Assembly (NCBI GenBank): GCA_031261065.1
Contig: JAISKD010000008.1
Coordinates: 1 to 64,000 of the forward strand
Direction: 5' to 3'
Length of the DNA stretch: 64,000 bases
Source of the DNA: Mycoplasmataceae bacterium
GTDB taxonomy: Bacteria; Bacillota_I; Bacilli_A; Mycoplasmatales; Mycoplasmoidaceae
Part shown: positions 1 to 9,529 of the stretch, piece after piece
Numbering within the stretch: position 1 is the stretch's first letter
Layout of the letters: the number at the start of each line of letters is the position of its first letter
Notes under the pieces: generated by a model
What the model was told of the DNA's origin: nothing
What the model saw: only the letters and a program-made list of their open reading frames with translations
The model's database searches: none
Program-made: the position numbers and the translations under genes

Positions 1-105
1 ATATTTTTTACGAAGATTACGAACAAAAAGAATAGGTTTCTTTTCTAACTTGTTGTATTCTTCTATGTCTGAATCTAAGTATTTCTTATGGTTTATTTTT
101 CACAT
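1..105 (-). CDS. ABC transporter ATP-binding protein, N-terminus only
   Basis: Only the first 35 codons lie in the window; the rest runs off the left edge. After ATG-TGA(Trp) the reading ends in PILFVRNLRKKY, which fits the first strand of an ABC ATPase (I-x-V-x-N-L-x-K-x-Y). No Walker motif is visible because the sequence ends first. The ATG lies one base beyond the stop of the upstream permease gene, so the two are almost certainly co-transcribed and form one transporter. The assignment rests on this short match plus the permease neighbour. Confidence 0.6.
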
Positions 106-106
106 A

Positions 107-2473
107 TTATTTGAAGTCCTTTCTGTAATATGAAATAAATGTTGCTGTGCTTAATAAAGTACCCATCGCTAATCAAATAATCATAATGTTATAAAATTGC
201 ATTTTAGGAGTTACTTTAAAATCAAACATTAATGAGTTTCTAACCAACCATGTAGGAACAGTAAATGAATATAAATGACACTGATATTCATTTTGTCGTT
301 CTGGGTTAGCAACATCTGTTGACATATATCCGACATTATCACTACCAAGCGCATAATCAATGAATGCCGACATAAGAGTGTATGGAGATGGCGGATTAAT
401 GTCGTCTCCTCTAATTAACATTTCATTTAGGTTATCAATATAAAAATTATCAGAAGGGTCAGTAAAATTAAAATCAATTGCATTTTCTCCTCGGTGTGCA
501 GCAATGAAATCATCCAGACTTTTGCCGACTAGCCCAGAGCCATCAGACCCAATTGATTCATCATATGTGGCAAAAGGGAGCATTGGACGGATAACACCCA
601 TATCTTTCGTTCTTGAGTCAGTACCAACTACGTCGATCATTGCTGAATTATCAAAACCATCTCATTGCGGGTTTTGGTAAGCATTTTGAAATTGTTCTAA
701 GCTGCCATATGGACATTTATCGGAATCTAAGCCAAATATCTCACCCGTCTTGGTCATACCTTCATTTCAAAGAAAATATCTAAACTTCAATACTGCTTTT
801 TCTAATGAAATATTATCCCCGTCAACAATCCCTAAGGCACTCTTTATATTGGAATCATGGCACAAACAAAAATGTACATAGTCTCAGATATTTGTAATAT
901 TATCCGCTCCCCCTACGAGAGATGCAATCGTTGTATCAGGGTCTCACGGGTCTGTGGCTTGTGCTATGCTTGATACTTGATCTTGTGTAGTGAATCTAAA
1001 CACAGGTTGCATTATATTACTATCCTTCCCGTCATAGGTCAAATAGTTTATTGGGTCTATTTGCGAACCAATACCACTACTGCCTGATTGTTCATATAAC
1101 CCCTGACAAATACGTTTAAAAATAGCTCTCTGCGCATCGTTATATGCTAAGTCTTTAGCTGTTAATTCTTTCATGCCGCCCTTTTTACCGATTCCAGTAG
1201 AAATTGAAGCTATCGGTAATTTCTCTTGTGATATGGTGTTGCCAGATATTCCACTTAATCCAGTAAGCAAAGCATTTGCATAATATGCCTGTTGGCCAAG
1301 ATATCTTGTCGTTTCGCTCATAAGAGCTGCCATTGCATAATAAGAGAACTCCGGTTTAAAAAGGAAAGAATCCGTTGAACATGTGTCAGAAGGAAAATCA
1401 GAAAGACGGGGCATATATGTATAAGAAATTGGAGAATTTTCTGCAAAGCAATTGTTACGTCCAGTAATATCGTAATTTAAAAAATTATCACTGCCAAAGG
1501 GGAAAGATTGGGCATCAACAAAGTCTTTTTGTAACCCAAAGGCATTACTCATGTGTGAAAATTGTTGAGTGGCATTAAATAATTGAAAATTATCTGCAAC
1601 AGAATTTCTCTTTCCAATATCATACATTTTATTTTCATCAGTGATATCTAAGACAACTTTTCCATAATTTACCCCACTTTCACTGTTACCAGTAGGAAGT
1701 TGAATTTGAAAAGGGTAATCGCCATTCATTATATTTTCCATATTATCATCAATTACCTCTTCAATGTTCCTTATCATATCTGTGGTACTTTCACTTATAA
1801 AATATCCTAGATTTCCAACACTTCCGTCCCTATTTTGAACCAATGATGTTGCTACAGCATTTTTATTGTCTCTTAGAACTTCTTGAACTGGAGTATATAC
1901 AGAAAATCTAACTGTTACTGCAAAGATGGTAAAGATTAATGCAACAAAGATATTCATTAAAATTGTTCATACTTTACCAAGTACAAATGAAACCAATGTA
2001 GCAATCATAGCATATATTAACATCAATGCAAAACCAGATGTTATTACTGAAAATAAGAATCCACTTATTTGACTTCCTGAAGCACTTGATGTTAATAATA
2101 AAAGACTAGATATTGAAGCAAATAAAATAGATGAAGTTAGAAGTAATGTTAAACATGCACTAAATTTCATACATACAACTTTAATTCTTGTAAGTGGTTT
2201 AGAAGAAATAATTAACTCAGTTCCATTGTCATTGTATTCTTTAAAAATATAAATTGAAATAAGGGCTGAAAAAATACTTCCAATATAAGTTAAAAACATT
2301 TGTGGGTTAACAACTGTATTTGATCATAAGAGGAATGGGTTTTGTCCAACGATATTGGGAACAATAAGCGTGAACAAAATAATAACAAACAAATACAGCA
2401 TTCCAATTAAGAAGACTGATTTACGTTTGCAAACATTTAACAACAAAAAACTATAGTAACGAAAGCATAGCAT
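107..2473 (-). CDS. ABC-2-type permease with a large extracytoplasmic domain
   Basis: About 788 aa, read through several TGA(Trp) codons. Roughly residues 15-180 hold about five hydrophobic segments (such as YLFVIILFTLIV and IYAMIATLVSFVLG). Then come about 570 hydrophilic residues rich in Ser, Asn, Asp and Tyr, and a last hydrophobic segment just before the C-terminus. This resembles ABC-2 permeases, in which two helices of the membrane unit are separated by a large outer domain. The ATPase gene follows 1 base downstream. The substrate is unknown; export of a lipid, peptide or surface component is possible. The ATG start at 2473 is preceded by TATAAT and no Shine-Dalgarno. The promoter region is shared with the divergent tRNA-Glu. 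Confidence 0.65.
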
Positions 2474-2474
2474 A

Positions 2475-2489
2475 TATAATTATATTATA
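2475..2489. promoter_or_regulatory. Overlapping divergent promoters (permease / tRNA-Glu)
   Basis: The 19-bp gap between the permease ATG (2473, minus) and the tRNA (2493, plus) is almost pure alternating A/T. On the plus strand TATATT at 2481-2486 ends 6 bases before the first tRNA base. On the minus strand TATAAT can be read at 2484-2489 or 2479-2484. Both -10 boxes must therefore share bases, and each -35 region would lie inside the other gene. Confidence 0.6.
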
Positions 2490-2492
2490 TAG

Positions 2493-2569
2493 GGTCTGTT
2501 GGTGAAATGGTTTAACACATTGCCCTCTCAAGGCAACATTCATGGGTTCGAATCCCATACAGATCACCA
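2493..2569 (+). tRNA. tRNA-Glu (CUC)
   Basis: Cloverleaf of 77 nt with encoded CCA. The acceptor stem is GGTCTGT/ACAGATC, the anticodon stem TTGCC/GGCAA with loop CTCTCAA (anticodon CTC), and the T arm ATGGG-TTCGAAT-CCCAT. It resembles the tRNA-Glu(UUC) at 9608-9684 in the D and T arms. Small Mollicute genomes usually manage with one tRNA-Glu (UUC). The next gene starts 13 bases after the CCA end, so it may be co-transcribed. Confidence 0.85.
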
Positions 2570-2581
2570 TTTAATAACATA

Positions 2582-3046
2582 ATGTCTATAAAAAATAGTA
2601 CTAATCCCAATGAGTTTATACTTACAAAGCTTAGAGATGCAAAGATTACTTTGTCAACTTGTGAAGTCATAACAGGTGGTATGATTTCAAGTCAATTAAA
2701 CTCCATTTCATGAGCAAAAGAAGTATTTGTTGGTGGATTAGTAATTAATGATAAAAAAATAATCGAAACTCAATTGAAAGTTAAGGAAAAAACAATTCAA
2801 GATAATACACTTGTTAGTGGAGAAGTTGCTGATGAAATGGCAATTGGCTGTTCACATTTTTTTAATACCGATTGCGCTATTTCATTAACCGATGTACACG
2901 ATGGAATTGTATATGTCGGTATTAAAATTATTGATATTGTAAAGCACTATAAAATAACAACTTTATCCAATGAACGAAATGCCATGAGAGCGGAAATTTG
3001 TGCTGATGCACTAATAAAATTGTATTCTTTACTTAAAGACATGTAA
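2582..3046 (+). CDS. pncC: CinA C-terminal domain protein (nicotinamide-nucleotide amidase type)
   Basis: 154 aa. The segment TCEVITGGMISSQL matches the family signature around (T/C)AESCTGG-x-hydrophobic-(A/S). The later parts SGEVADEMAIG and AISLTDVHDGIVYVGI match the blocks 'VS..vA..MA.G' and 'tG.aGp..G.vyi'. Family members remove the amide from nicotinamide mononucleotide in pyridine-nucleotide salvage. Length is normal for a stand-alone PncC, but several motif residues are changed (Asp-Val-His where Ala-Gly-Pro is usual), so activity is uncertain. It follows tRNA-Glu by 12 bases, has one TGA(Trp), and lies 10 bases before mtaD. Confidence 0.7.
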
Positions 3047-3056
3047 AATATAGATA

Positions 3057-4352
3057 ATGAAGAAGTTATTAATAACACACGCAACACTTATCTCAGTTGA
3101 CCCTGACAGGAGACAAATAGAGAAAGATACCGATATTCTAATTGAAGATGGTAAGATTACCGAAATTGGAAGTGATATCGTTAGTAAGAATGCTAAAAAA
3201 ATTAATGCAGAAGGTAAAATAGTTATACCGGGTTTAATTAATACTCATACTCATGCTTCAATGTCTTTATTTAAAGAGACATGCGATGGATTAAAACTTC
3301 AGGATTGGCTCAATGACTTCATTTATCCAATCGAAGATAAAATGAAAGATGAGGATTTTTACAATTTTGCTTTGCTTAATTTCATTGAATCTCTTAAGGC
3401 TGGAGTTACAACTATCAATGATATGTACTTTAACACAAAGCATATTGTTAAAGCAAAGAAAAAAGCTCTAATAGATGGTGTAACAACTGTTACATTAATG
3501 GACATAGATGGAAGTGACAAAGGGCAACAAAGAATTGATAATTATTTAGAATTTATAAAACAATTCCCTGATGAAAAAACATCTATTTCAATTCATGGTT
3601 TGTATACTGCTAGTCCTGAATACCTTAAAAAAGTAGTTAAATTATCTGAAAAGATTAACAATAATTTATTTCACATTCATTTTTGTGAAAACTCACAAGA
3701 AGTTCTAGACATCAATAAAAAACACAATGTTAAAAATCCATCTGAAGCATTGGTTAAATATTTTAAAGGAATAAAACCAAAATTAATTCTTGCTCATTGT
3801 GTTAAGTTATCACAAGTTGACGTGCTAAATTTAAAGAAACTTAACGCTTCAATTGCTCATTGTCCAGTTAGTAACGCTAAACTTGGATGTGGCATAGCTG
3901 ATCTTAAAACAATTTCAGCAAATGGTATTAATATAACACTTGGTACAGATGGAGAAGGTTCTGGATGCAATGCCTCTATACTTGATGCTGCTAAACTAGC
4001 TTGTTTGCTTCCTAAAGCTGTTAATGAAGACCCAATGCTATTTTCTGCATATGAGGGATTACAAATGGCTACCATCAATGGTGCTCGAGCACTTGGACTA
4101 GAAGATTCAAAGGGAACTGTTTCTGTAGGAAAAGATGCCGATATTGTAATCGTTAATCCAAAATCTGCACAATTGTTTCCTGTGAATCATCTAATAGCTG
4201 ATATCATTAATAACGCAACTGCTCATGACATAGAGACTGTCATTGTTAATGGTCACATTGCTATTAAAAAAGGAAAACACACACAAGTTAATAAAAAGAA
4301 ACTTTATAAAAAATGTTCAAAATCTATTGAAAAATTATTTAAAACTAACTAA
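3057..4352 (+). CDS. mtaD: Amidohydrolase, 5-methylthioadenosine/S-adenosylhomocysteine deaminase type
   Basis: 431 aa, full length for the family. The metal-dependent amidohydrolase set is complete: NTHTHASMSLFK (HxH, about residue 63), HIHFCEN, LAHCV and GTDGEGSG (metal-binding Asp). The stretch LKLQDWLNDFIYPIED is typical of the MtaD/TrzN/guanine-deaminase branch. MtaD converts SAH or methylthioadenosine to the inosyl product. This would relieve product inhibition of the many SAM-dependent RNA methylases encoded here. Related deaminases with other substrates are hard to exclude by eye. The end overlaps convergent folD by 8 bp. Confidence 0.75.
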   Translation: MKKLLITHATLISVDPDRRQIEKDTDILIEDGKITEIGSDIVSKNAKKINAEGKIVIPGLINTHTHASMSLFKETCDGLKLQDWLNDFIYPIEDKMKDEDFYNFALLNFIESLKAGVTTINDMYFNTKHIVKAKKKALIDGVTTVTLMDIDGSDKGQQRIDNYLEFIKQFPDEKTSISIHGLYTASPEYLKKVVKLSEKINNNLFHIHFCENSQEVLDINKKHNVKNPSEALVKYFKGIKPKLILAHCVKLSQVDVLNLKKLNASIAHCPVSNAKLGCGIADLKTISANGINITLGTDGEGSGCNASILDAAKLACLLPKAVNEDPMLFSAYEGLQMATINGARALGLEDSKGTVSVGKDADIVIVNPKSAQLFPVNHLIADIINNATAHDIETVIVNGHIAIKKGKHTQVNKKKLYKKCSKSIEKLFKTN

Positions 4353-5205
4353 TTTTATTTTGAATTTTACAAACAGTAATTAAGTTCTTCATTAACATAA
4401 CTATTGTCATAGGGCCAACGCCACCAGGAACTGGGGAGATAGAATTAACAATATCTTTGATATTCTCAAAATCTGCTCCTCCGCATAGTTTGTTATTTTC
4501 ATCACGGTCCATATCAACATCAATAACATCCATATGCGAACTGACATAATCCTTTGTTATAAATTTTGCTTGTCCAATAGAAATAATTAAAATATCTGCT
4601 TTAGAACAAACTTCTTTAATATTTTGTGTTTTAGAGTGGCAGATAGTTGGTGTTGCATTTTCTAATAAGAATAAAGCAGCCATAGGTTTTCCAACAATAT
4701 TACTTCTTCCTAAGATTACTACGTTTTTTCCTGCTATTTGAATATCAGATCTCTTTAATAGTTCAATAATACCAGCAGGTGTACACGGTAACAAACCATC
4801 ATACTTATTTTTTGCAGTCCAAAGCTTACCAACATTTTCAAGATGAAAACAATCTACATCTTTAATTGGTGATATATGTTCAATGATTTTGTTTTCATCA
4901 ATATGCTTAGGTAATGGTAATTGAACAAGAATTCCATTAACTGTATCATCTTCATTAAGGTTTTTAATTTCTTGAAGTAAATGTTCTTCAGTAACATCTT
5001 CGTCAAAATGTAATAAAGATGTATTGGCGCCTAACTCATTACTTAACTTAATTTTATTTCTAACATATACGTTGCTCGCTTGGTTATTACCAACTTGAAC
5101 TATCACCAATGTTGGAACAATGTCTTTAGTCTTTAGAAAAACAATCTCTTTCTTAAGTTCTTCTTTTATTTCGGATGAGATTTTTTTTCCATCAATCAAC
5201 TTCAT
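4345..5205 (-). CDS. folD: Bifunctional methylenetetrahydrofolate dehydrogenase / cyclohydrolase
   Basis: 286 aa, the usual FolD length. Visible hallmarks are YVRNKIKLSNELG near residue 50 (catalytic Lys region), GILVQLPLPKHID, DVDCFHLENVGKLW, PCTPAGIIELL, VVILGRSNIVGKP (NADP-binding loop) and the C-terminal SPVPGGVGPMTIVMLMKN. FolD interconverts methylene-THF and formyl-THF, the formyl donor used by Fmt (30134-31072) for initiator tRNA. The ATG at 5205 is preceded by TATAAT (minus strand 5212-5217) with a 6-base gap, so the mRNA is probably leaderless. Convergent with mtaD without a terminator. Confidence 0.95.
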   Translation of the reverse strand: MKLIDGKKISSEIKEELKKEIVFLKTKDIVPTLVIVQVGNNQASNVYVRNKIKLSNELGANTSLLHFDEDVTEEHLLQEIKNLNEDDTVNGILVQLPLPKHIDENKIIEHISPIKDVDCFHLENVGKLWTAKNKYDGLLPCTPAGIIELLKRSDIQIAGKNVVILGRSNIVGKPMAALFLLENATPTICHSKTQNIKEVCSKADILIISIGQAKFITKDYVSSHMDVIDVDMDRDENNKLCGGADFENIKDIVNSISPVPGGVGPMTIVMLMKNLITVCKIQNKIS

Positions 5206-5272
5206 ATAAACATTATATATTCCGAATAAATATCATTAAAGAAAGCTAACAATAGATAAATGACTTTTTATA

Positions 5273-5278
5273 TATAAT
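5273..5278 (+). promoter_or_regulatory. -10 box (TATAAT) of the 5286 gene
   Basis: TATAAT ends 7 bases before the ATG at 5286, so the expected transcript start is at or one base before the start codon. No Shine-Dalgarno is present. A mirror-image TATAAT for folD lies at 5212-5217 on the other strand. Confidence 0.6.
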
Positions 5279-5285
5279 ATAAAAT

Positions 5286-6593
5286 ATGAACTTCTTAGAT
5301 TTCCGTGATTCTTTTATGCCTTATTTGGGCTTAATAATCTTCTTATCACTTAATGCAATGTGAATATTGATTGGCTTTTTTTCACATGCACGTAAAAGCA
5401 TTTACTGATCCGCTGGTAACCTTGTTGGTTTATTTGTTGGTTGATTAGTATTGTTTTTAGCTGGTGGAGGAATAGTTAACTTAATTGTTGATAAAATAGA
5501 TTTAGATGCTTTTGATTTAAAAGATTTTGGAGATGTTTTCTTAGGAATAGTTTCAATTGTTTGGTTCTTTGTATTCACATTATTATGAAACTTAATTATT
5601 TTATTACCTAACTACTATATCTGATATAAAAGAGTTGCTAAAATTAAAAACAGTGTTATTACTGATAAAACAATGAAGGGACGACTTACTGGAACTTTAA
5701 TATCAGTAGTATGTTTCTTGCCGATGTCAACAATCGCTGGTGCCGTAGGATCAGATTTAACTACTTCGCAACATTGTCTTAATGCCAAGAATGCTGGTAA
5801 GTTTGATGAAACACTTTCAACAGTAGGTGGTTCTATTTCTTATGTTAAAGACTCTCGTCAACTTATAGATGCAGCCGCTGCAGTTCTTAAAGTTTACGAA
5901 AAAATTCAGGTTTGAGGAGAGAAAATCAACAATGTAATTTCGACTCCGAAGATGGACGACCCAACAGAAGTGGAAGACTGAATAGACGGTGCTGGTGGCG
6001 AGGATGCAAATTTTATTCAGGATGGTGAAACAAATGACTGATATTTAAGCTGTAATGATTATGTTGGTGGTGAAGATCAAGAAACATCTGGTCGTACCCT
6101 TTCTTCATGAATGTCACAAGCATTTCTTCCAAAGAAAATTACAAACACTGCTGGTACTTTTTTAGGTAAAACGTTTATTCCAGATGATGCTTCAGTTTTT
6201 GAATGACGAAAAATCGATACTTATGAAATTTACACCGATCAAAGTAGCGACCCGCTCCCACTTTTCTCGCTAGAGGGCGAAGGCGACGGAGCGTTCCGCC
6301 AAATTTCTTCTCATGATGAAGGATTACAACTTAATTTTGCCCCAGGTCCTAGTTATAATCTACATGCGTTCAAACCAGCTGGTGATGTTGAGGGAATAAC
6401 TGATTCAGTATGATTACAAGGAAGTTCCGCCAAAAGAATTGCTACCGATCTTTCAAAATATTTATTTAGTGATTATAGCGACTTAGATGCTGATGAAAAA
6501 GCTGGTTGTGCAGAAGCTACTCAATACGATCTCCTACCATTATTCTTTAATTTTGCAGGTCTAAGTGCTAAAGATATCTATAAATGGTTCTAA
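5286..6593 (+). CDS. Polytopic membrane protein with C-terminal domain, CvpA-like N-terminus
   Basis: 435 aa, read through about ten TGA(Trp). Roughly residues 10-35, 42-68, 84-110 and 133-152 are hydrophobic, giving four membrane segments. The Gly-rich stretch NLVGLFVGWLVLFLAGGGIV and the basic segment before the fourth helix recall CvpA-family proteins. About 285 acidic residues follow, with no domain that I recognise. It lies 1 base before tsaB, so it probably heads a transcript with tsaB and rimI. Function is unknown; the CvpA link is a weak inference from layout. Confidence 0.55.
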
Positions 6594-6594
6594 T

Positions 6595-7146
6595 ATGTAT
6601 TTATTCATAGATACATCTCAAACAAAATGCAATTTAGCTTTGTTTGACGAAGGAAAGATTATTGAAAGTTTTTCAGTACCAACGCTTAATAATCTTACCG
6701 ATATGGTAGTGGAGGAAATAGATTCTTTGCTTTCCAAGAATGATATTGACAAACAATCAATCTCGAGAATTTATTTAACAACGGGTCCTGGAAGTTTCAC
6801 CGGTGTTCGGGTTGGCTGTTTAGTAGCGAAAGCATGATCTATTGTTCGCAACATTGAAATATATGCTATTGATTCACTACGCTTACAGGTAGTTGGTGAC
6901 GGTATTTCGCTGCTTGATGCTAGGGGACAAAACTTCTATCACGCGGAGTACAAAGGCGAAACTGTCATTGTAGAACCAGAAATGATACCGAAAGATGAAG
7001 CAGATAAACTAATTGCTTCCAAAGCAAAAAAATTCATTGACTATGAGAATGTTGATATTTTTGATAACCTATTAAAAAGCCTGCAGTTATTTAAGAAAAT
7101 TTCGGTTAGCGATTTAAATCCTCTTTATATCAAAGCGCCTGTTTAA
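6595..7146 (+). CDS. tsaB: tRNA threonylcarbamoyladenosine biosynthesis protein TsaB
   Basis: 183 aa, slightly short for TsaB. The actin/HSP70-like start YLFIDTSQTKCNLALFD and the signature TTGPGSFTGVRVGC are diagnostic. TsaB is the scaffold partner of TsaD in making t6A37 on ANN-decoding tRNAs. No tsaD or tsaC is in this window. The ATG begins one base after the stop of the preceding membrane-protein gene and rimI follows 1 base after the stop, a common tsaB-rimI pairing. One TGA(Trp) follows the glycine motif. Confidence 0.92.
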
Positions 7147-7147
7147 T

Positions 7148-7576
7148 ATGAATATAAGAATAGCAAATATAGAAGATTTAAGTTCAATCGGAAAACTAGA
7201 AGATGAAAATTTTCCATCATACGAACACTATTCCTTTGAACAATTAAAAGAAATGATGAACAATGAAAATTATCAAGTAATAGTATCTGTTGAAGACAAA
7301 AAAGTTATCGGTTATTTAATTATCAATAAAACAGGTGACGATTTCGATTTACAAAAAATATGTGTAGACGTTAAACACAGAAATAAAAAAATGGCCACAA
7401 ACATGTTTAATTTCTTTATTAACTCTCACAAAAACTCTAGAATCTTAATTGAAGTTAGAGAATCAAACTCGTCCGCCCTATCCTTCTATACAAAGCTAGG
7501 TTTTGTTAAAATCATCACTAAGAAAAATTATTATCCTAATGAAGATGCCATTTTAATGGAAAAGAAAGTTTTATAA
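7148..7576 (+). CDS. rimI: GNAT acetyltransferase, RimI-like
   Basis: 142 aa, a single GNAT fold. LQKICVDVKHRNKKMATNMF is the acetyl-CoA binding region, here with K-N-K-K where Q/R-x-x-G-x-G/A is usual. The C-terminal SNSSALSFYTKLGFVKI is the classical GNAT motif B. Its position directly after tsaB supports a RimI-type N-terminal acetyltransferase (ribosomal protein S18 in enteric bacteria; substrate unproven here). The weak pyrophosphate loop is unusual. The stop lies one base from the end of convergent miaB, with no terminator between. Confidence 0.75.
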   Translation: MNIRIANIEDLSSIGKLEDENFPSYEHYSFEQLKEMMNNENYQVIVSVEDKKVIGYLIINKTGDDFDLQKICVDVKHRNKKMATNMFNFFINSHKNSRILIEVRESNSSALSFYTKLGFVKIITKKNYYPNEDAILMEKKVL

Positions 7577-7577
7577 T

Positions 7578-8987
7578 TTATAAAGTTTCACCGTTCAATG
7601 AGAAACGAGATGCCGAAGTTATTTTTATTTTAACAATATCTCCTGGTTTCGCAATACCTTTGAAATTAACGACTTTTCATTCCGGTGAATATCCGAATAA
7701 AATGTTTTTATTCTTTTTTGAAGCTCCTTCAACGAGTACGTCAATAGTTCTTCCTATAAATTTTTTACAATTTTCCCAAGCATATTTTTTTACTAGCTTA
7801 TTCAAAGCTTCTAATCTCTTCTCTTTAGTGGCAAGAGGAATCTTGTCTTCAATCAATGCTGCAGGAGTTCCCTCTCTTTTAGAATAAATAAAAGTATATG
7901 CATTATCAAACTTATTTTTTTCATAGAGTTTAATTGTATTTTGAAATTGTTCATCAGTTTCATTAGGAAAACCAACAATTAAATCTGTTGATATAGCACA
8001 ATCAGGAATACGACTTCTAATGTATTCAACTAAATCAATATAATCTTCAATCTTCATGTGTCTATTCATTTTCGCCAATATAGTTTCATCCCCTGATTGT
8101 ATTGGTAAATGCACATAAGGCATAATGTTTTCATATTTAGCAATAACATCAACCAATGACTTAGGAAAGTTTCATGGGTTAGATGTTGCGAATCGTACAC
8201 GTTCAATGCCAGTTTTAGCAACATTCTCTAAGAGCTGTTCAAAATTAACGTCGCCATCATTATATGAGTTTACATTTTGTCCAATTAATGTAACTTCTTT
8301 ATAATTAGCATCACGTAACATCTTAATTTCATTAATGATATCTTCTTGTTTTCTGCTACGAAGCTTTCCTCTTGTATAAGGAACAATGCAATAAGAACAG
8401 AATTTATCACAGCCATATGTAATGTTAACAAATGCTTTGATAGTGCTGTTTCTTACACTTGGTAAGTTTTCAACAATTTCACCAACATATGAATTAACCC
8501 TTATACAAGTTTCGTTACTACTCTTAATTTCATTTAATATCTCAGGCAATTCATATATGTTGTGTGTGCCAAAAGCAAAGTCAATATATTGAATCTTATC
8601 AATTATTTTCTTAATAACACTTTCTTCTTGCGCCATACAACCACATATTCCAAATTTAAAATTATGGTTGCTTTTTTTCATTCTCTTAAGAAATCCTATT
8701 TCCCCGAAAACCTTTAGTTCTGCATTTTCTCTAATAGCACATGTATTAAGGATGACAAGATCAGAATCCTCTATTGTTTCAGCAGGTTTGTATCCAAGAC
8801 TTTCTAGAATACCTGCAATAGTTTCACTATCTCTCACATTTGCTTGACACCCATAGGTACGAATAAAATATTTAAGATTGTCTCCTAGATGTTGATATAA
8901 AGGATTTATATCAAAGACGTTATCACGTATTGAAACTTTATCCAATCTTTTTCTAGCATCAATAGTATTCGGTAATTTCTTTTCCAT
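7578..8987 (-). CDS. miaB: tRNA-2-methylthio-N6-dimethylallyladenosine synthase
   Basis: 469 aa with TGA(Trp) inside. It has the three MiaB parts: the N-terminal UPF0004 domain with three Cys (YGCQANVRDSE, LNTCAIRENAE, GICGCMAQE), the radical-SAM CxxxCxxC (GCDKFCSYCIVPYTRG), and a C-terminal TRAM domain (about the last 65 aa). It methylthiolates i6A37 in tRNAs reading UNN codons. The paralogue MtaB is at 19355-20674, so two methylthiotransferases occur in one window. A 9-bp inverted repeat lies just upstream of its likely -10 (TATATA near 9004-9009). Confidence 0.95.
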
Positions 8988-9010
8988 GTTTAGTTTATGT
9001 TTTATATATA

Positions 9011-9044
9011 GTAGAACAGAAGATTAAATTTTTAACTGTTCTAC
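9011..9044. repeat. Inverted repeat upstream of miaB
   Basis: GTAGAACAG (9011-9019) and CTGTTCTAC (9036-9044) are perfect 9-bp inverted arms with a 16-base A/T loop. It lies between the stop of the small membrane-protein gene and the probable -10 of miaB. It could be a weak terminator for the former or an operator over the miaB -35 region. There is no poly-T tract on the minus strand after it, which argues against a strong terminator. Confidence 0.55.
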
Positions 9045-9101
9045 ACTAAAAGATCTTTATTTAGTTTTTGAAAGACTTTTAAGAACGTATATAGATTAAA
9101 C

Positions 9102-9404
9102 CTATTTAATTGGTTCTGATTCTACGGCGTTAATATATTTCTTTGCTTCGTGTTTAGCTAATAAATATAAGATAGGTGTAATTACCGCAGATAAAGCTGT
9201 TCCAACGATTAATCCTTTTTCTGAACCAGTAAGGGCTTTAGCTGTGTGTAAATCCTCATCAACTATAGCTGTTACGATTAAAGCTACTGTTAAAAATAAA
9301 CATAATGCAGCGAACACATACAAACATATCGTAATAGCTAGATAATGATTTTTGTGTTCGTGTATTTTAAAATTTGATTTTGGTTGGTTTGATATATCGG
9401 CCAT
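9102..9404 (-). CDS. Small two-helix membrane protein
   Basis: 100 aa, family not recognised. The N-terminus is basic and hydrophilic (about 20 aa). A first hydrophobic segment spans about residues 22-48 (LAITICLYVFAALCLFLTVA). A second, about residues 66-84, reads LIVGTALSAVITPILYLLA, with a basic end. The ATG is preceded by TATAAT (minus 9412-9417) with a 7-base gap, so it is probably leaderless and expressed alone or with miaB downstream. Confidence 0.7.
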   Translation of the reverse strand: MADISNQPKSNFKIHEHKNHYLAITICLYVFAALCLFLTVALIVTAIVDEDLHTAKALTGSEKGLIVGTALSAVITPILYLLAKHEAKKYINAVESEPIK

Positions 9405-9513
9405 ACTTTATATTATATCTATTTTAATAAAAACATATTACTGTGATTATGGTATTTATGAATAAAGATTATTAAAACATAACCTTTTAACTTCTAAAAT
9501 CACGCGATTATTG

Positions 9514-9519
9514 TATAAT
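9514..9519 (+). promoter_or_regulatory. -10 box of the tRNA-Asn-Glu-Val cluster
   Basis: TATAAT ends 10 bases before the first base of tRNA-Asn. It is the only obvious promoter for the three tightly packed tRNA genes. No clear TTGACA-type -35 is seen. Confidence 0.6.
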
Positions 9520-9529
9520 TATTAAGAGT

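Noticed and set aside
944-2299. Series of broken frames that look like decayed pseudogenes under the standard code
   Set aside because: The breaks are all TGA. Read as Trp they join into one 788-aa frame, and the same is true for parC, rpoB, mnmG, tyrS and leuS, so this is genetic code 4.
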